Below, piece after piece: positions 26,940-35,081 of a stretch of DNA of 64,000 nucleotides. The translations under genes and the position numbers were made by a program. Source of the DNA: Flavobacterium aquatile LMG 4008 = ATCC 11947 (GTDB lineage: Bacteria > Bacteroidota > Bacteroidia > Flavobacteriales > Flavobacteriaceae). Numbering within the stretch: position 1 is the stretch's first letter; every line of letters starts with the position of its first letter. Location of the stretch: positions 124,001 through 188,000 of the forward strand of contig NZ_JRHH01000005.1 of NCBI RefSeq assembly GCF_000757385.1, read 5' to 3'. The notes beneath the pieces were generated by a model. The model did no database searches. It had not been told where the DNA came from and worked only from the letters and a program-made list of their open reading frames with translations.

Positions 26940-28049
26940 TCAACTATTTTGTTTTCTAAAATCGGTTGGAGTTGTATTGGTAAACTTTTTAAAAGCTAGA
27001 TAAAATGTTGATTTAGAATTAAAACCACATTCTAAACCTATCGATAAAATGGTATATTCTTTAAAATCTATTGAAACAAGAAGATGTTTGGCTTTTTCAA
27101 CTCTCAGAGAATTAATATAGTCTGAAAAACTAAAACCGCTTTCATCATTTATAGTTTTAGAGAGTGAACTAACACTAATTTTGAGTTCGCTACTTAATAA
27201 CTCTAAACTATAATTAGGATTTAGATAATTCTTATTATTCTCAATATGATTTTTAATAATTTGAAATTTACTTGACTTACTATTCGTTTTTAATTCTTCA
27301 TCTATGTTATTTAGCTCATTAGAAATGGCTTCTCTTAATTTTATTCTTTCATACATCAAAGAATAATTAAAAACTCCTTGATAACCCAGCCAAAACAATA
27401 ATAAAGAACTACTTAAACGCAACGGATAATAAATGAAAATTTGTGGATTTAATACTTCATCAATATTAAAAACTATTGCTCCAATCCAGGTCATTAAAAT
27501 TAAACTTCCTAGAAAGAGAAACTTCTTCAACCATTTTACGTTATCATAACTGGCTGTGTAGGAATATAATTTTGTTTTATTGAATAGTAATTGAATTGAT
27601 TTCACAAATAGAAATAATGAAAATAGGGCATTAAAAATTTCTTCTATTTGTGAATACTTTGCCACAATGTAGCAATCGTCTATTTCATAATACAATTTAA
27701 AAAAAACTATGCGGTTTATAAGTTCTACTAAAAATAGTGCTGTTGAAAAAGCTACAAAAGAAGTAATTTTCCTTTCAACGTTTAGATAATAGGATATAAA
27801 GGTGTAAAAAGCTGGAACAATCAACGCATAAAAAGGCAAAAGCATGTTCCTAATAAAGAAATTTGCTTCTTGAAAAAAATTGTCAATTAATACAATTTGG
27901 AGATTGTTAAGCGTAAAAAATAAAACTACTAAATTCAAATAAACAATAGAATTATCTTTAGCTCTTTTAGATTGCAAAGTTGTAATAATGAATATAAATC
28001 CGATTATTACGCTTGCAATCATAAAGTAATTAAAGACTTCCTTTACCAT
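26940..28049 (-). CDS. Membrane-anchored AraC-family transcriptional regulator
   Basis: This 369-residue protein has about seven hydrophobic segments in its first ~240 residues, followed by a cytoplasmic AraC-type DNA-binding domain (~residues 265-369). That domain carries two helix-turn-helix motifs: YSLELLSSELKISVSSLSKTI and FKEYTILSIGLECGFNSKSTFYLAF (quoted in part), ending FKKFTNTTPTDFRKQ. The design suggests a one-component membrane sensor that regulates nearby genes, perhaps the lipoprotein pair downstream on the same strand, 129 bases away. The ligand is unknown. Confidence 0.82.
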   Translation of the reverse strand: MVKEVFNYFMIASVIIGFIFIITTLQSKRAKDNSIVYLNLVVLFFTLNNLQIVLIDNFFQEANFFIRNMLLPFYALIVPAFYTFISYYLNVERKITSFVAFSTALFLVELINRIVFFKLYYEIDDCYIVAKYSQIEEIFNALFSLFLFVKSIQLLFNKTKLYSYTASYDNVKWLKKFLFLGSLILMTWIGAIVFNIDEVLNPQIFIYYPLRLSSSLLLFWLGYQGVFNYSLMYERIKLREAISNELNNIDEELKTNSKSSKFQIIKNHIENNKNYLNPNYSLELLSSELKISVSSLSKTINDESGFSFSDYINSLRVEKAKHLLVSIDFKEYTILSIGLECGFNSKSTFYLAFKKFTNTTPTDFRKQNS

Positions 28050-28168
28050 TTTTATAAATTTGTAGGTAAATATATATAATTAAACAAAAAGCTTCGGCAA
28101 TTAATTAGTTTTTCTGTTTGTTAAAAGTTTTTATTGTGACGCTAAATCAGCAGACATTTTTAGTCCAC

Positions 28169-28217
28169 TTTATAGCATTCGAGAAAATCGCTGCTTAAAA
28201 CAGTTTTAAAACATAAA
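28169..28217. repeat. Remnant copy of the PAS gene 3' end
   Basis: The core GAGAAAATCGCTGCTTAAAA is identical to the end of the PAS gene at 25700. Upstream codons still read F-I-A-F-E-K-I-A-A-stop but with silent differences (TTT for TTC, TTC for TTT). The match continues imperfectly for about 20 bases past the stop. It therefore looks like the tail of a lost second PAS gene. No other gene lies in 28050-28270. Confidence 0.75.
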
Positions 28218-28251
28218 AAAAGGTGTCAAGTAATTAAATTTGACACCTTTT
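28218..28251. terminator. Bidirectional terminator
   Basis: AAAAGGTGTCAA and TTGACACCTTTT form a perfect 12-bp stem. It serves the BI-1 gene on the minus strand and would stop transcription in the other direction too. Confidence 0.8.
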
Positions 28252-28270
28252 CTATTTTATAAAATCTTGA

Positions 28271-29029
28271 TTAATCTCTACTTGAAAGTTTAGATAACAA
28301 TCGTAAGAATTCAATGTATAACCAAACTAGAGTTACCATCAATCCCATGGCACCAAACCATTCCATGTATTTTGGCATGCGTTCTTGTGCACCTTTTTCA
28401 ATTTGATCAAAATCTAAAAATAAATTTAAAGCTGCAATTACTATCACAAAAACACTAATTCCGATACTCATCATAGAATTGCCATAATGAACAGGTTGAA
28501 AGCTTGTAAACATTGTTAGCAACCACGAAATCAAATAATAAACTCCAATCGCCAACGTTGCTGCAATAACTACCGATTTGAATTTTTCAGTAACTTGAAC
28601 AATTTTATATTTGTACAAAGCAAAGCAAACTACGAAGGTTACAAATGTTCCACCAACCGCTTGAATTACAATTCCTGGATACATCGCTTCAAAAATAGCC
28701 GATATTCCTCCAATAAATAATCCTTCAAAAAGTGCGTAAGCTGGCGCTAAATAAGTAGAAAGTTGTGGTTTAAATGATGCAACAACAACTAAAATCAAAC
28801 CAATTATTGCTCCGCCAATAGTTAAAAGCATCGGATTGTATCCGTTGAAAGCTAAATTCCAAGTTACTAATGCCGTTGCAACTAATAACAACAACAATAT
28901 AAAACTTTTGTTTATAGTTCCAGAAACCGTCATGGTGTCATTGTAATCAATAACTACAGACGAATGATCATTCGCTGCAGAAGTGTTGGTAAAACCTTTA
29001 GATTTAAAAAAGGGATTTTTTGATTCCAT
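28271..29029 (-). CDS. Bax inhibitor-1/YccA family membrane protein
   Basis: This 252-residue protein has a soluble N-terminus of ~40 residues and seven hydrophobic segments, typical of the BI-1/YccA (TMBIM) family. The stretch YALFEGLFIGGISAIFE and the last helices with FLDFDQIEKGAQERMPKYMEW fit the family, in which acidic residues near the C-terminus gate proton/calcium leak in characterised relatives such as BsYetJ. The physiological role here is unknown. It lies between two repeat-flanked segments. Confidence 0.88.
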   Translation of the reverse strand: MESKNPFFKSKGFTNTSAANDHSSVVIDYNDTMTVSGTINKSFILLLLLVATALVTWNLAFNGYNPMLLTIGGAIIGLILVVVASFKPQLSTYLAPAYALFEGLFIGGISAIFEAMYPGIVIQAVGGTFVTFVVCFALYKYKIVQVTEKFKSVVIAATLAIGVYYLISWLLTMFTSFQPVHYGNSMMSIGISVFVIVIAALNLFLDFDQIEKGAQERMPKYMEWFGAMGLMVTLVWLYIEFLRLLSKLSSRD

Positions 29030-29074
29030 AAATAATAATTTTAGTTTATCAAAGATACTTTTAGTTTTGAAATG

Positions 29075-29105
29075 AAAAAAGGATTACTAAAATATTTAAC
29101 TATTT
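29075..29105. repeat. 31-bp direct repeat, left copy
   Basis: Thirty-one bases starting AAAAAAGGATTACTAAAATA are repeated exactly at 29807-29837. There they form most of the terminator between the lipoprotein and pyk genes; here the right arm of the hairpin is missing, and TTGACACCTTTT follows instead, as in the terminator at 28240. The pair flanks a 0.7-kb segment holding one lipoprotein gene. Confidence 0.9.
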
Positions 29106-29256
29106 GACACCTTTTTTATGTGTGATTAAAGAAAATGTTTTTCAATTTGTTATAAGTTAATTAGTCATAAAACTTTAACATCAGCTAACCTATTCATAAC
29201 CAACCATTTTTCTTACATTTATCAAATAAAATTGCATTTACTAAAATTCATTTGCT

Positions 29257-29784
29257 ATGAAAAAACTACTTCTACTACTACTCACAACATTTTCACTAAG
29301 CTGTTGCAATAAAGACGACGACAACCCACAAACGCTACCACCAGCTACACAAACTGGAGCAGGCACATTTGCCTGCTATGTAAACGGTAAACCTTTTATA
29401 GACAACAGCGGTGGATTTTTTAACTGTTTTTACCAATTGGTTGATGGTGAATATTACTTTAGCATCGGTGGAAATGATGAGGACATTTTACCTCAAAATA
29501 TTTACATACAAACCCAAAAGAGAACTATCTCAGAAGGAGAGACTTTAATTTTTAATGAAATTGCTGATGGCAATGCAAATGCTGGTGCGGGATTCACACT
29601 ATCGATTACAGAAAATTATCAATCCTATACTAACACAATTTACTCAGGCCAACTAATTATAACAAAGTTAGATTTTGCAGACAACATTGTTTCAGGAACA
29701 TTTTCATTTGACATTTTGCATCCTGTAACTGGCGAAATAATACAAATTCGTGATGGAAGATTCGATACAATTTTTACCCAATAA
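29257..29784 (+). CDS. DUF6252-like lipoprotein, second family member
   Basis: This 175-residue lipoprotein has signal MKKLLLLLLTTFSLSCCN and a lipobox Cys. It shares LPPATQTGAGTFACYVNGKPF, NIVSGTFSFDI and IIQIRDGRFD with the lipoprotein at 25812-26432, so the two are paralogues. The segment that contains it is flanked by exact 31-bp direct repeats, which suggests recent insertion or duplication. The function of the family is unknown; a cell-surface role is an inference from the lipid anchor. Confidence 0.75.
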   Translation: MKKLLLLLLTTFSLSCCNKDDDNPQTLPPATQTGAGTFACYVNGKPFIDNSGGFFNCFYQLVDGEYYFSIGGNDEDILPQNIYIQTQKRTISEGETLIFNEIADGNANAGAGFTLSITENYQSYTNTIYSGQLIITKLDFADNIVSGTFSFDILHPVTGEIIQIRDGRFDTIFTQ

Positions 29785-29806
29785 CAAACAACTAAATCTA
29801 AAAAAT

Positions 29807-29837
29807 AAAAAAGGATTACTAAAATATTTAACTATTT
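29807..29837. repeat. 31-bp direct repeat, right copy
   Basis: This is an exact copy of 29075-29105. Here it is part of an intact hairpin, so this is probably the original copy. Confidence 0.9.
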
Positions 29838-29848
29838 TAATAATCCTT
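29811..29848. terminator. Bidirectional terminator between the lipoprotein gene and pyk
   Basis: AAGGATTACTAAAATA pairs with TATTTTAATAATCCTT at 15 of 16 positions. It lies between convergent genes and can serve both. Confidence 0.7.
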
Positions 29849-29868
29849 AATTTGTATAGTATTTGAAA

Positions 29869-31299
29869 TTATTCTATTTCAGTAATTCTTAATGTGTTTA
29901 CCATTCCTTTGTCAACTACTGGCATTGCTGCAAGATTGATAAGAATGTCACCTTTTTTCACATAACCGTTTTGCTTTGCAATTTCGTTAATGTCTTCTAC
30001 AGTGTCGTCTGTACTTACAAATTTGTCGTAGAAGAAAGCATTTACACCCCAAAGTAAATTCAGTTGCGTTAAAATTCTTTTATTAGAAGTATAAACCAAA
30101 ATATGTGCCGATGGACGCCAAGCCGAAATTTGAAACGCTGTATAACCACTATTGGTTAAAGTAGAAATAGCTTTGGCTTTAATATCATTGGCCATTGTCG
30201 CTGCGTGATAACAAATAGATTTTGTAATAAATCGTTTTGTTCTAACGTGAGGCGGATTTTGTGGCACTTGAATAAGCGGAGAATCTTCAACTGCTTCAAT
30301 AATTTGTGTCATTTTCTCAATTACTTGAACAGGATAATTTCCAACAGAAGTTTCTCCAGACAACATCACAGCATCGGCACCATCCATTACCGAGTTGGCA
30401 ACGTCATTTACTTCGGCACGTGTTGGAGTCAAACTAGTAATCATCGTTTCCATCATTTGTGTCGCCACAATTACAGGAATTCTTGCTGTTTTAGCTCTGT
30501 GAATTAATTTCTTTTGAATTAACGGAACTTCGTGCGCCGGAATTTCAACTCCTAAATCGCCACGAGCAACCATCAGACCATCGCAAAAAGCAACAATTTT
30601 ATCTATATTTTCAACTGCTTCTGGTTTTTCAATTTTAGCAATAATTGGAATTTTATGTTCAGAATGTTTAGCAATTAAATCTTGTAATTCTTCTAAATCG
30701 GCTGGAGTTCTTACGAATGAAAGCGCAATCCAATCTACTTTTTGTTCAATAGCAAAAATAGCATCTTTAATATCTTTCTTTGTCAATGCCGGAAGCGAAA
30801 CCTTAGTATTTGGTAAGTTTACACCTTTTTTAGATTTTAATGGTCCGCCTTGAATAACTTTACAAACAACTTCTGTTGTTCCGTTAGTTTCAAGAGCTTC
30901 AAACATTAATTTACCATCGTCAAGAAGGATTTTTTCACCCGGTTTTACATCTCTTGGAAATTCAAGATAGTTCATGTAAACGCGGTCTTTTGTTCCAGGA
31001 ACATCTTCGGCAGTTTGGAAAGTAATAATATCGCCAGGATTTACAACAACATCTTCTTTCATAACTCCAACACGAAGTTTCGGACCTTGTAAATCTCCAA
31101 GAATGGCTGTTGTATAACCATATTCTTGATTTAATTCTCTGATGATATCGATTCGCTCTTTTACGTCTGTATAGTCTGCATGAGAAAAATTAATACGGAA
31201 TACATTTACTCCTGCATCAATCATGTCTATAATTACTTCTTTCGAACTACAAGCTGGACCTAGTGTGGCTACAATTTTAGTCTTTTTTCTTGTTGACAT
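29869..31299 (-). CDS. pyk: Pyruvate kinase
   Basis: This enzyme converts phosphoenolpyruvate and ADP to pyruvate and ATP, ending glycolysis. The 476-residue protein has TKIVATLGPACSS at the N-terminus, FRINFSHADY, and the active-site segment IIAKIEKPEAVENID with the catalytic Lys, followed by MVARGDLGVEIP. The C-terminal domain is complete. It is the last gene of the acpP-fabF-rnc-IPExxxVDY-pyk series on the minus strand, a gene order I regard as common in Flavobacteria, six bases from its upstream neighbour. Confidence 0.96.
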   Translation of the reverse strand: MSTRKKTKIVATLGPACSSKEVIIDMIDAGVNVFRINFSHADYTDVKERIDIIRELNQEYGYTTAILGDLQGPKLRVGVMKEDVVVNPGDIITFQTAEDVPGTKDRVYMNYLEFPRDVKPGEKILLDDGKLMFEALETNGTTEVVCKVIQGGPLKSKKGVNLPNTKVSLPALTKKDIKDAIFAIEQKVDWIALSFVRTPADLEELQDLIAKHSEHKIPIIAKIEKPEAVENIDKIVAFCDGLMVARGDLGVEIPAHEVPLIQKKLIHRAKTARIPVIVATQMMETMITSLTPTRAEVNDVANSVMDGADAVMLSGETSVGNYPVQVIEKMTQIIEAVEDSPLIQVPQNPPHVRTKRFITKSICYHAATMANDIKAKAISTLTNSGYTAFQISAWRPSAHILVYTSNKRILTQLNLLWGVNAFFYDKFVSTDDTVEDINEIAKQNGYVKKGDILINLAAMPVVDKGMVNTLRITEIE

Positions 31300-31304
31300 T
31301 TTTA

Positions 31305-31805
31305 TTAAAAAATTAAATTATTTTTCGATTTTATAGTTTCCTTATCTACGTTATAAACCATGTTTATACTATCGATAGCGTTTATTTTAGATACAATTTC
31401 TGAGACATTAATTTCGTTGGCTGCATTTTCAATTTTTAAGAAAAAATCTACTTTTTTAAATTCAGATAGTAAATAAGCCGAAGAAGAGAAAGAGTTTTTA
31501 GTATTCGAAAATAAATCTTGAATCGTATTGTTTTCAGTGCCAACTACTTCGTTTTTATTTTGAATCAAATCCCAATTGATGACTTTTTTTTCGTCTTCAA
31601 ATGTAAATCGGGCAAAAGATGTTTTTCCTTTCTTTACTTGAAACTGAATATCGACGTTACTTTTACTCAAACAAATTTCTAAATCTCGATTTAAAAAATA
31701 GGCCAAACGATAATCTTCCAATGAAGTGTGAATGGCGATTATATGATAATCAACCTCTTCGAAATCTTCAATATATACTTTATGATATACTTTTTGAACT
31801 GTCAT
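31305..31805 (-). CDS. IPExxxVDY family protein
   Basis: This 166-residue soluble protein resembles a small flavobacterial family named for an IPExxxVDY motif; here the equivalent is LLSEFKKVDFFLKI (residues ~112-125), so the motif itself has drifted. The protein binds nothing known. Its position between rnc and pyk is what I recall as the usual place for the family and supports the call. The start overlaps no other gene and lies 114 bases from the rnc stop. Confidence 0.7.
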   Translation of the reverse strand: MTVQKVYHKVYIEDFEEVDYHIIAIHTSLEDYRLAYFLNRDLEICLSKSNVDIQFQVKKGKTSFARFTFEDEKKVINWDLIQNKNEVVGTENNTIQDLFSNTKNSFSSSAYLLSEFKKVDFFLKIENAANEINVSEIVSKINAIDSINMVYNVDKETIKSKNNLIF

Positions 31806-31918
31806 TTATCGCTAAAATAAGTTGTAAAGATAAGATTTATAAAAAACAAAACACCAAACAAATATTAGATTAACGTTATTTTACTAACGAAAACGTTGTA
31901 GTTTTTTAAGAATTTGAA

Positions 31919-32662
31919 TTAAATTTTGTTAATTTTTTCTTGAAATGCAAAATAGGCTCTTTTTGAAGCAATTTCTTCAGCTTTCTTTTTGGATGTTGCT
32001 CTCGATTTTGCAACCACTTTGTCATCAATACTTAATTTTACACCAAAATATTTTTGACCATCGTTTCCGTTATCATCAAAAATATCAAAATGAAATAATT
32101 TTTTCTCTTTTTGACACCATTCAATAACCAAACTTTTATAACTGATTACTTTTCCTTCCAATCGCGCAATATCAACGTAAGGAATGATTACTTTTTGATA
32201 AATAAATTGCTCACAACCTACATATCCTTTGTCAAGGAAAATAGCACCAACCAGAGCTTCAAAAATATTTCCGTGGATGTTTTCACCAAAATGTGATGGC
32301 GGTACTTTACTTTCAACTAAATCAATTAAATGCAAATCTCTACCCAATTCGTTTAAATGTTCCCGACTAACAATTTTAGAACGCATTTTGGTTAAATAAC
32401 CTTCGTCACCAAGTGGTGCTTCTTTATACAAATGCGCTGCAATCACAGAACTCAACATAGAATCGCCTAAAAACTCTAAACGTTCATAATTTAAAGGATT
32501 TCCTTTATCATCGGTTTTATTTGAAGAACGATGCGTGAAAGCTTTTTCGTAAAATCTTATGTTTACAGGTTTGAAACCTACAATTTTTTCAACAGCAACA
32601 AAAAAATTCCCGCCTTCTGTAGGACGGGAATTTTTGCTAAATATTTTTTTAAGTAATCGCAT
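31919..32662 (-). CDS. rnc: Ribonuclease III
   Basis: RNase III cuts double-stranded RNA in rRNA and mRNA processing. The 247-residue protein has the signature NYERLEFLGDSML (catalytic Glu63, Asp67) and the second acidic cluster in NIFEALVGAIFLDKG. A C-terminal dsRNA-binding domain (YKSLVIEWCQKEKK...SKKKAEEIASKRAYFAF) follows. It starts six bases after fabF. A terminator-like hairpin with a T7 run lies inside codons 9-21, an unusual position that could limit its own expression. Confidence 0.95.
   Translation of the reverse strand: MRLLKKIFSKNSRPTEGGNFFVAVEKIVGFKPVNIRFYEKAFTHRSSNKTDDKGNPLNYERLEFLGDSMLSSVIAAHLYKEAPLGDEGYLTKMRSKIVSREHLNELGRDLHLIDLVESKVPPSHFGENIHGNIFEALVGAIFLDKGYVGCEQFIYQKVIIPYVDIARLEGKVISYKSLVIEWCQKEKKLFHFDIFDDNGNDGQKYFGVKLSIDDKVVAKSRATSKKKAEEIASKRAYFAFQEKINKI
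32600..32637 (-). promoter_or_regulatory. Terminator-like hairpin inside the start of rnc
   Basis: On the coding strand AAAAATTCCCGTCC, a seven-base loop, and GGCGGGAATTTTT form a 13-bp stem with one bulged base, followed by a run of seven T. This has the form of an intrinsic terminator and lies in codons 9-21 of rnc, in the variable N-terminal region of the protein. It could attenuate rnc and the genes beyond, or be an RNase III site for autoregulation. Confidence 0.6.
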
Positions 32663-32668
32663 GAAAAC

Positions 32669-33922
32669 TTACTCTTCGAATTTTTTAAATAACACACAAG
32701 CATTGTGACCTCCAAATCCAAAAGTGTTACTCATGGCAACTTTGATCTCTCTCTTTTGTGGTTTGTTCAAAGTCAAATTCAATGATGGATCAATATTTTC
32801 ATCAACAACTGTATGATTAATTGTTGGTGGAACAATACTGTGTTTCATTGCTAAAATAACGGCAATAGCTTCAATCGCACCAGCAGCTCCAAGTAAATGG
32901 CCTGTCATAGATTTAGTTGAATTGATATTGATGTTCTTAGCATGATCGCCAAAAACATGACTAATTGCTTTCAATTCGGCAACATCACCAAGTGGCGTTG
33001 AAGTTCCGTGAGTATTGATATGATCTACCATTTCTGGTGCCATTCCTGCATCGCGTAACGTATTTTCCATAACTGCAATTACACCAAGTCCTTCTGGATG
33101 TGGAGCGGTTAAGTGATAAGCATCAGACGACATTCCGCCACCGCCAATTTCACAATAAATTTTTGCACCACGCGCTTTTGCATGTTCGTATTCTTCTAAA
33201 ACAATAGCACCCGAACCTTCACCAAGAACAAAACCATCACGAGTTGCATCAAATGGACGCGAAGCCGTTTCTGGACTTTCATTTCTGGTAGATAAAGCAT
33301 GCATCGAATTAAATCCGCCCATTCCTGCAATAGTTACAGCAGCTTCAGAACCTCCAGTGATAATTACATCACACATTCCTAATCTAATGTAATTAAAAGC
33401 ATCAATCATAGCATTTGCTGATGATGCACAGGCAGAAACCGTCGTATAATTTGGACCCATATAACCATTTCTCATAGAAATATGAGCTGGAGCAATATCG
33501 GCAATCATTTTTGGTATAAAAAACGGATTGAACTTTGGAGTTCCATCGCCTTTGGCATAATACATTACTTCTTCTTGAAAAGTTTCTAATCCGCCAATTC
33601 CGGCACCCCAAATTACACCAACTCTGTGTTTATTCACATTGTCATGAGTAATTCCGGCGTCTTTGATAGCTTCGTCACTGGATGCAATAGCATAGTGAGA
33701 AAATTTATCTAAACGACGCGATTCTTTACGATCCATGTAATCTTCAATATTGAAGTTTTTTACTTCGCAAGCAAATTTTGTTTTATGCTTTTCAGTATCG
33801 TAATATGTTATTGGAGCAGCACCACTTTTGCCACTTATTAAAGCATTCCAATATTCTTCTATTGAATTTCCAATAGGAGTTAATGCTCCAAGACCAGTTA
33901 CAACAACACGCTTTAATTGCAT
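32669..33922 (-). CDS. fabF: Beta-ketoacyl-ACP synthase II
   Basis: FabF condenses malonyl-ACP with acyl-ACP in fatty-acid elongation. The catalytic triad of the 417-residue thiolase-fold enzyme is visible: nucleophile Cys in TVSACASSANAM, His in NTHGTSTPLGD, and His in STKSMTGHLLGAAGA. The glycine-rich end FGFGGHNACVLF is typical. It follows acpP, separated by ~180 bases that contain a terminator-like hairpin, and precedes rnc by six bases. Confidence 0.96.
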   Translation of the reverse strand: MQLKRVVVTGLGALTPIGNSIEEYWNALISGKSGAAPITYYDTEKHKTKFACEVKNFNIEDYMDRKESRRLDKFSHYAIASSDEAIKDAGITHDNVNKHRVGVIWGAGIGGLETFQEEVMYYAKGDGTPKFNPFFIPKMIADIAPAHISMRNGYMGPNYTTVSACASSANAMIDAFNYIRLGMCDVIITGGSEAAVTIAGMGGFNSMHALSTRNESPETASRPFDATRDGFVLGEGSGAIVLEEYEHAKARGAKIYCEIGGGGMSSDAYHLTAPHPEGLGVIAVMENTLRDAGMAPEMVDHINTHGTSTPLGDVAELKAISHVFGDHAKNININSTKSMTGHLLGAAGAIEAIAVILAMKHSIVPPTINHTVVDENIDPSLNLTLNKPQKREIKVAMSNTFGFGGHNACVLFKKFEE

Positions 33923-34055
33923 ATAATTTTTTTTAAATATCGTTTAAACAAATAATACCCATATTTCTTTATCCTATTTTGAGCTTAAAGAGACAAGGGT
34001 ATTTCAATATATTGTGATTGAAATTCAATCAAAAATAGTCTAATTTTTTTAAAAA

Positions 34056-34093
34056 ATAATAAAAACCCGCACACAAATAATGCATACGGGTTG
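34056..34093 (-). terminator. Partial terminator between acpP and fabF
   Basis: Read on the minus strand, AACCCGTATGCA pairs with TGTGTGCGGGTT over 12 positions including G-U wobbles, followed by a T-run. It probably lets acpP be made in excess over fabF. The remaining part of the 180-base gap shows nothing else. Confidence 0.75.
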
Positions 34094-34102
34094 TTTATTT
34101 TA

Positions 34103-34339
34103 TTATTTTTTTGCTTCTTCGATGTAAGAAATAGCTTGACCAACAGTAGCAATATTTTCTGCTTGGTCGTCTGGAATTTGAATATCAAATTCTTTTTCGA
34201 ACTCCATAATAAGCTCAACAGTGTCTAATGAATCTGCTCCTAAATCGTTTGTGAAGCTTGCTTCTGTTACAACTTCATTCTCGTCAACGCCTAATTTGTC
34301 TACGATAATCGCTTTAACTCTTGATGCAATGTCTGACAT
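34103..34339 (-). CDS. acpP: Acyl carrier protein
   Basis: This 78-residue acidic carrier holds growing acyl chains on a 4'-phosphopantetheine arm. The attachment serine is Ser37 in the classic motif [13 protein letters not shown]. The size, acidity and helix pattern ([18 protein letters not shown]...EEAKK) are those of AcpP. It is the first gene of the minus-strand operon and is divergent from purN. A -7 box (TATTTTTG on the minus strand) lies about 30 bases upstream. Confidence 0.97.
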   Translation of the reverse strand: MSDIASRVKAIIVDKLGVDENEVVTEASFTNDLGADSLDTVELIMEFEKEFDIQIPDDQAENIATVGQAISYIEEAKK

Positions 34340-34369
34340 AATCTTTAATTTTAAAATTTAAATTGTTGG

Positions 34370-34377
34370 CAAAAATA
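34370..34377 (-). promoter_or_regulatory. Putative -7 element of the acpP promoter
   Basis: The minus strand reads TATTTTTG, matching TAnnTTTG, 31 bases before the acpP start codon. Confidence 0.5.
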
Positions 34378-34515
34378 AAAAACTTTATCTTAAAACCACC
34401 TTTTAGTTAATAAATGTGACTACGAAATTAAAAAATTTATTTCACAAAGACCTCATTTATATTATTTATTATCATTTATTATTCTTTTTTTTGCGTAATA
34501 AAAATTACAGGGTAA

Positions 34516-35076
34516 ATGAAAAAGATAGTAATATTCGCTTCTGGATCGGGTTCTAACGCCGAGAATATCGTATTACATTTCAATAAAAAAGGAAGTGCGA
34601 ACGTAGTCGGAATCTTTACTAACAATCCTAATGCCAAAGTATTAGAAAGAGCGAAATATTTAAATATACCATCAGAAGTATTCACTAGACAAGAGCTAAA
34701 CGAAGGTGAAATTTTAGAAAAATTAATCCAATTACAACCCGATTTAATTGTACTTGCAGGATTCTTATTAAAATTTCCAGAACCTATTGTTAAAGCATTT
34801 CCTAACAAAATCGTGAATATTCATCCTGCTCTTCTTCCAAATTATGGAGGAAAAGGTATGTATGGTATGAATGTGCATCGAGCCGTTTTCGAAAATAAAG
34901 AAAAAGAGACAGGAATAACCATTCATTATGTAAACGAACATTATGATGAGGGTGAATTTATTTTTCAAAAATCGGTAAATATCGAAGATTGTAAATCGGC
35001 CGAAGAAATAGCTGAAAGAAATAGCGTTTTAGAACAATTACATTTTCCAGAAATAATCGAAACCCTTTTAACTTAA
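34516..35076 (+). CDS. purN: Phosphoribosylglycinamide formyltransferase
   Basis: PurN transfers a formyl group from 10-formyl-THF to GAR in purine synthesis. The 186-residue protein has the start motif IVIFASGSGSNAENIV and the active-site Asn/His/Asp set in NIHPALLPNYGGKGMYG, HRAVFENKEKETGITIHYV and DEGEFIFQ. It is divergent from acpP. A long PurF-like gene lies 2.7 kb downstream but is a separate unit. Confidence 0.95.
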   Translation: MKKIVIFASGSGSNAENIVLHFNKKGSANVVGIFTNNPNAKVLERAKYLNIPSEVFTRQELNEGEILEKLIQLQPDLIVLAGFLLKFPEPIVKAFPNKIVNIHPALLPNYGGKGMYGMNVHRAVFENKEKETGITIHYVNEHYDEGEFIFQKSVNIEDCKSAEEIAERNSVLEQLHFPEIIETLLT

Positions 35077-35081
35077 AAATC

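Noticed and set aside
26940..28049. Possibility of a two-component histidine kinase
   Set aside because: No kinase H-box or ATPase motifs follow the membrane part; the C-terminus is a clear AraC-type helix-turn-helix pair.
33985..34218. A 77-codon minus-strand frame beginning inside acpP
   Set aside because: It overlaps acpP out of frame and its tail runs through the acpP terminator; composition is unlike real genes here.
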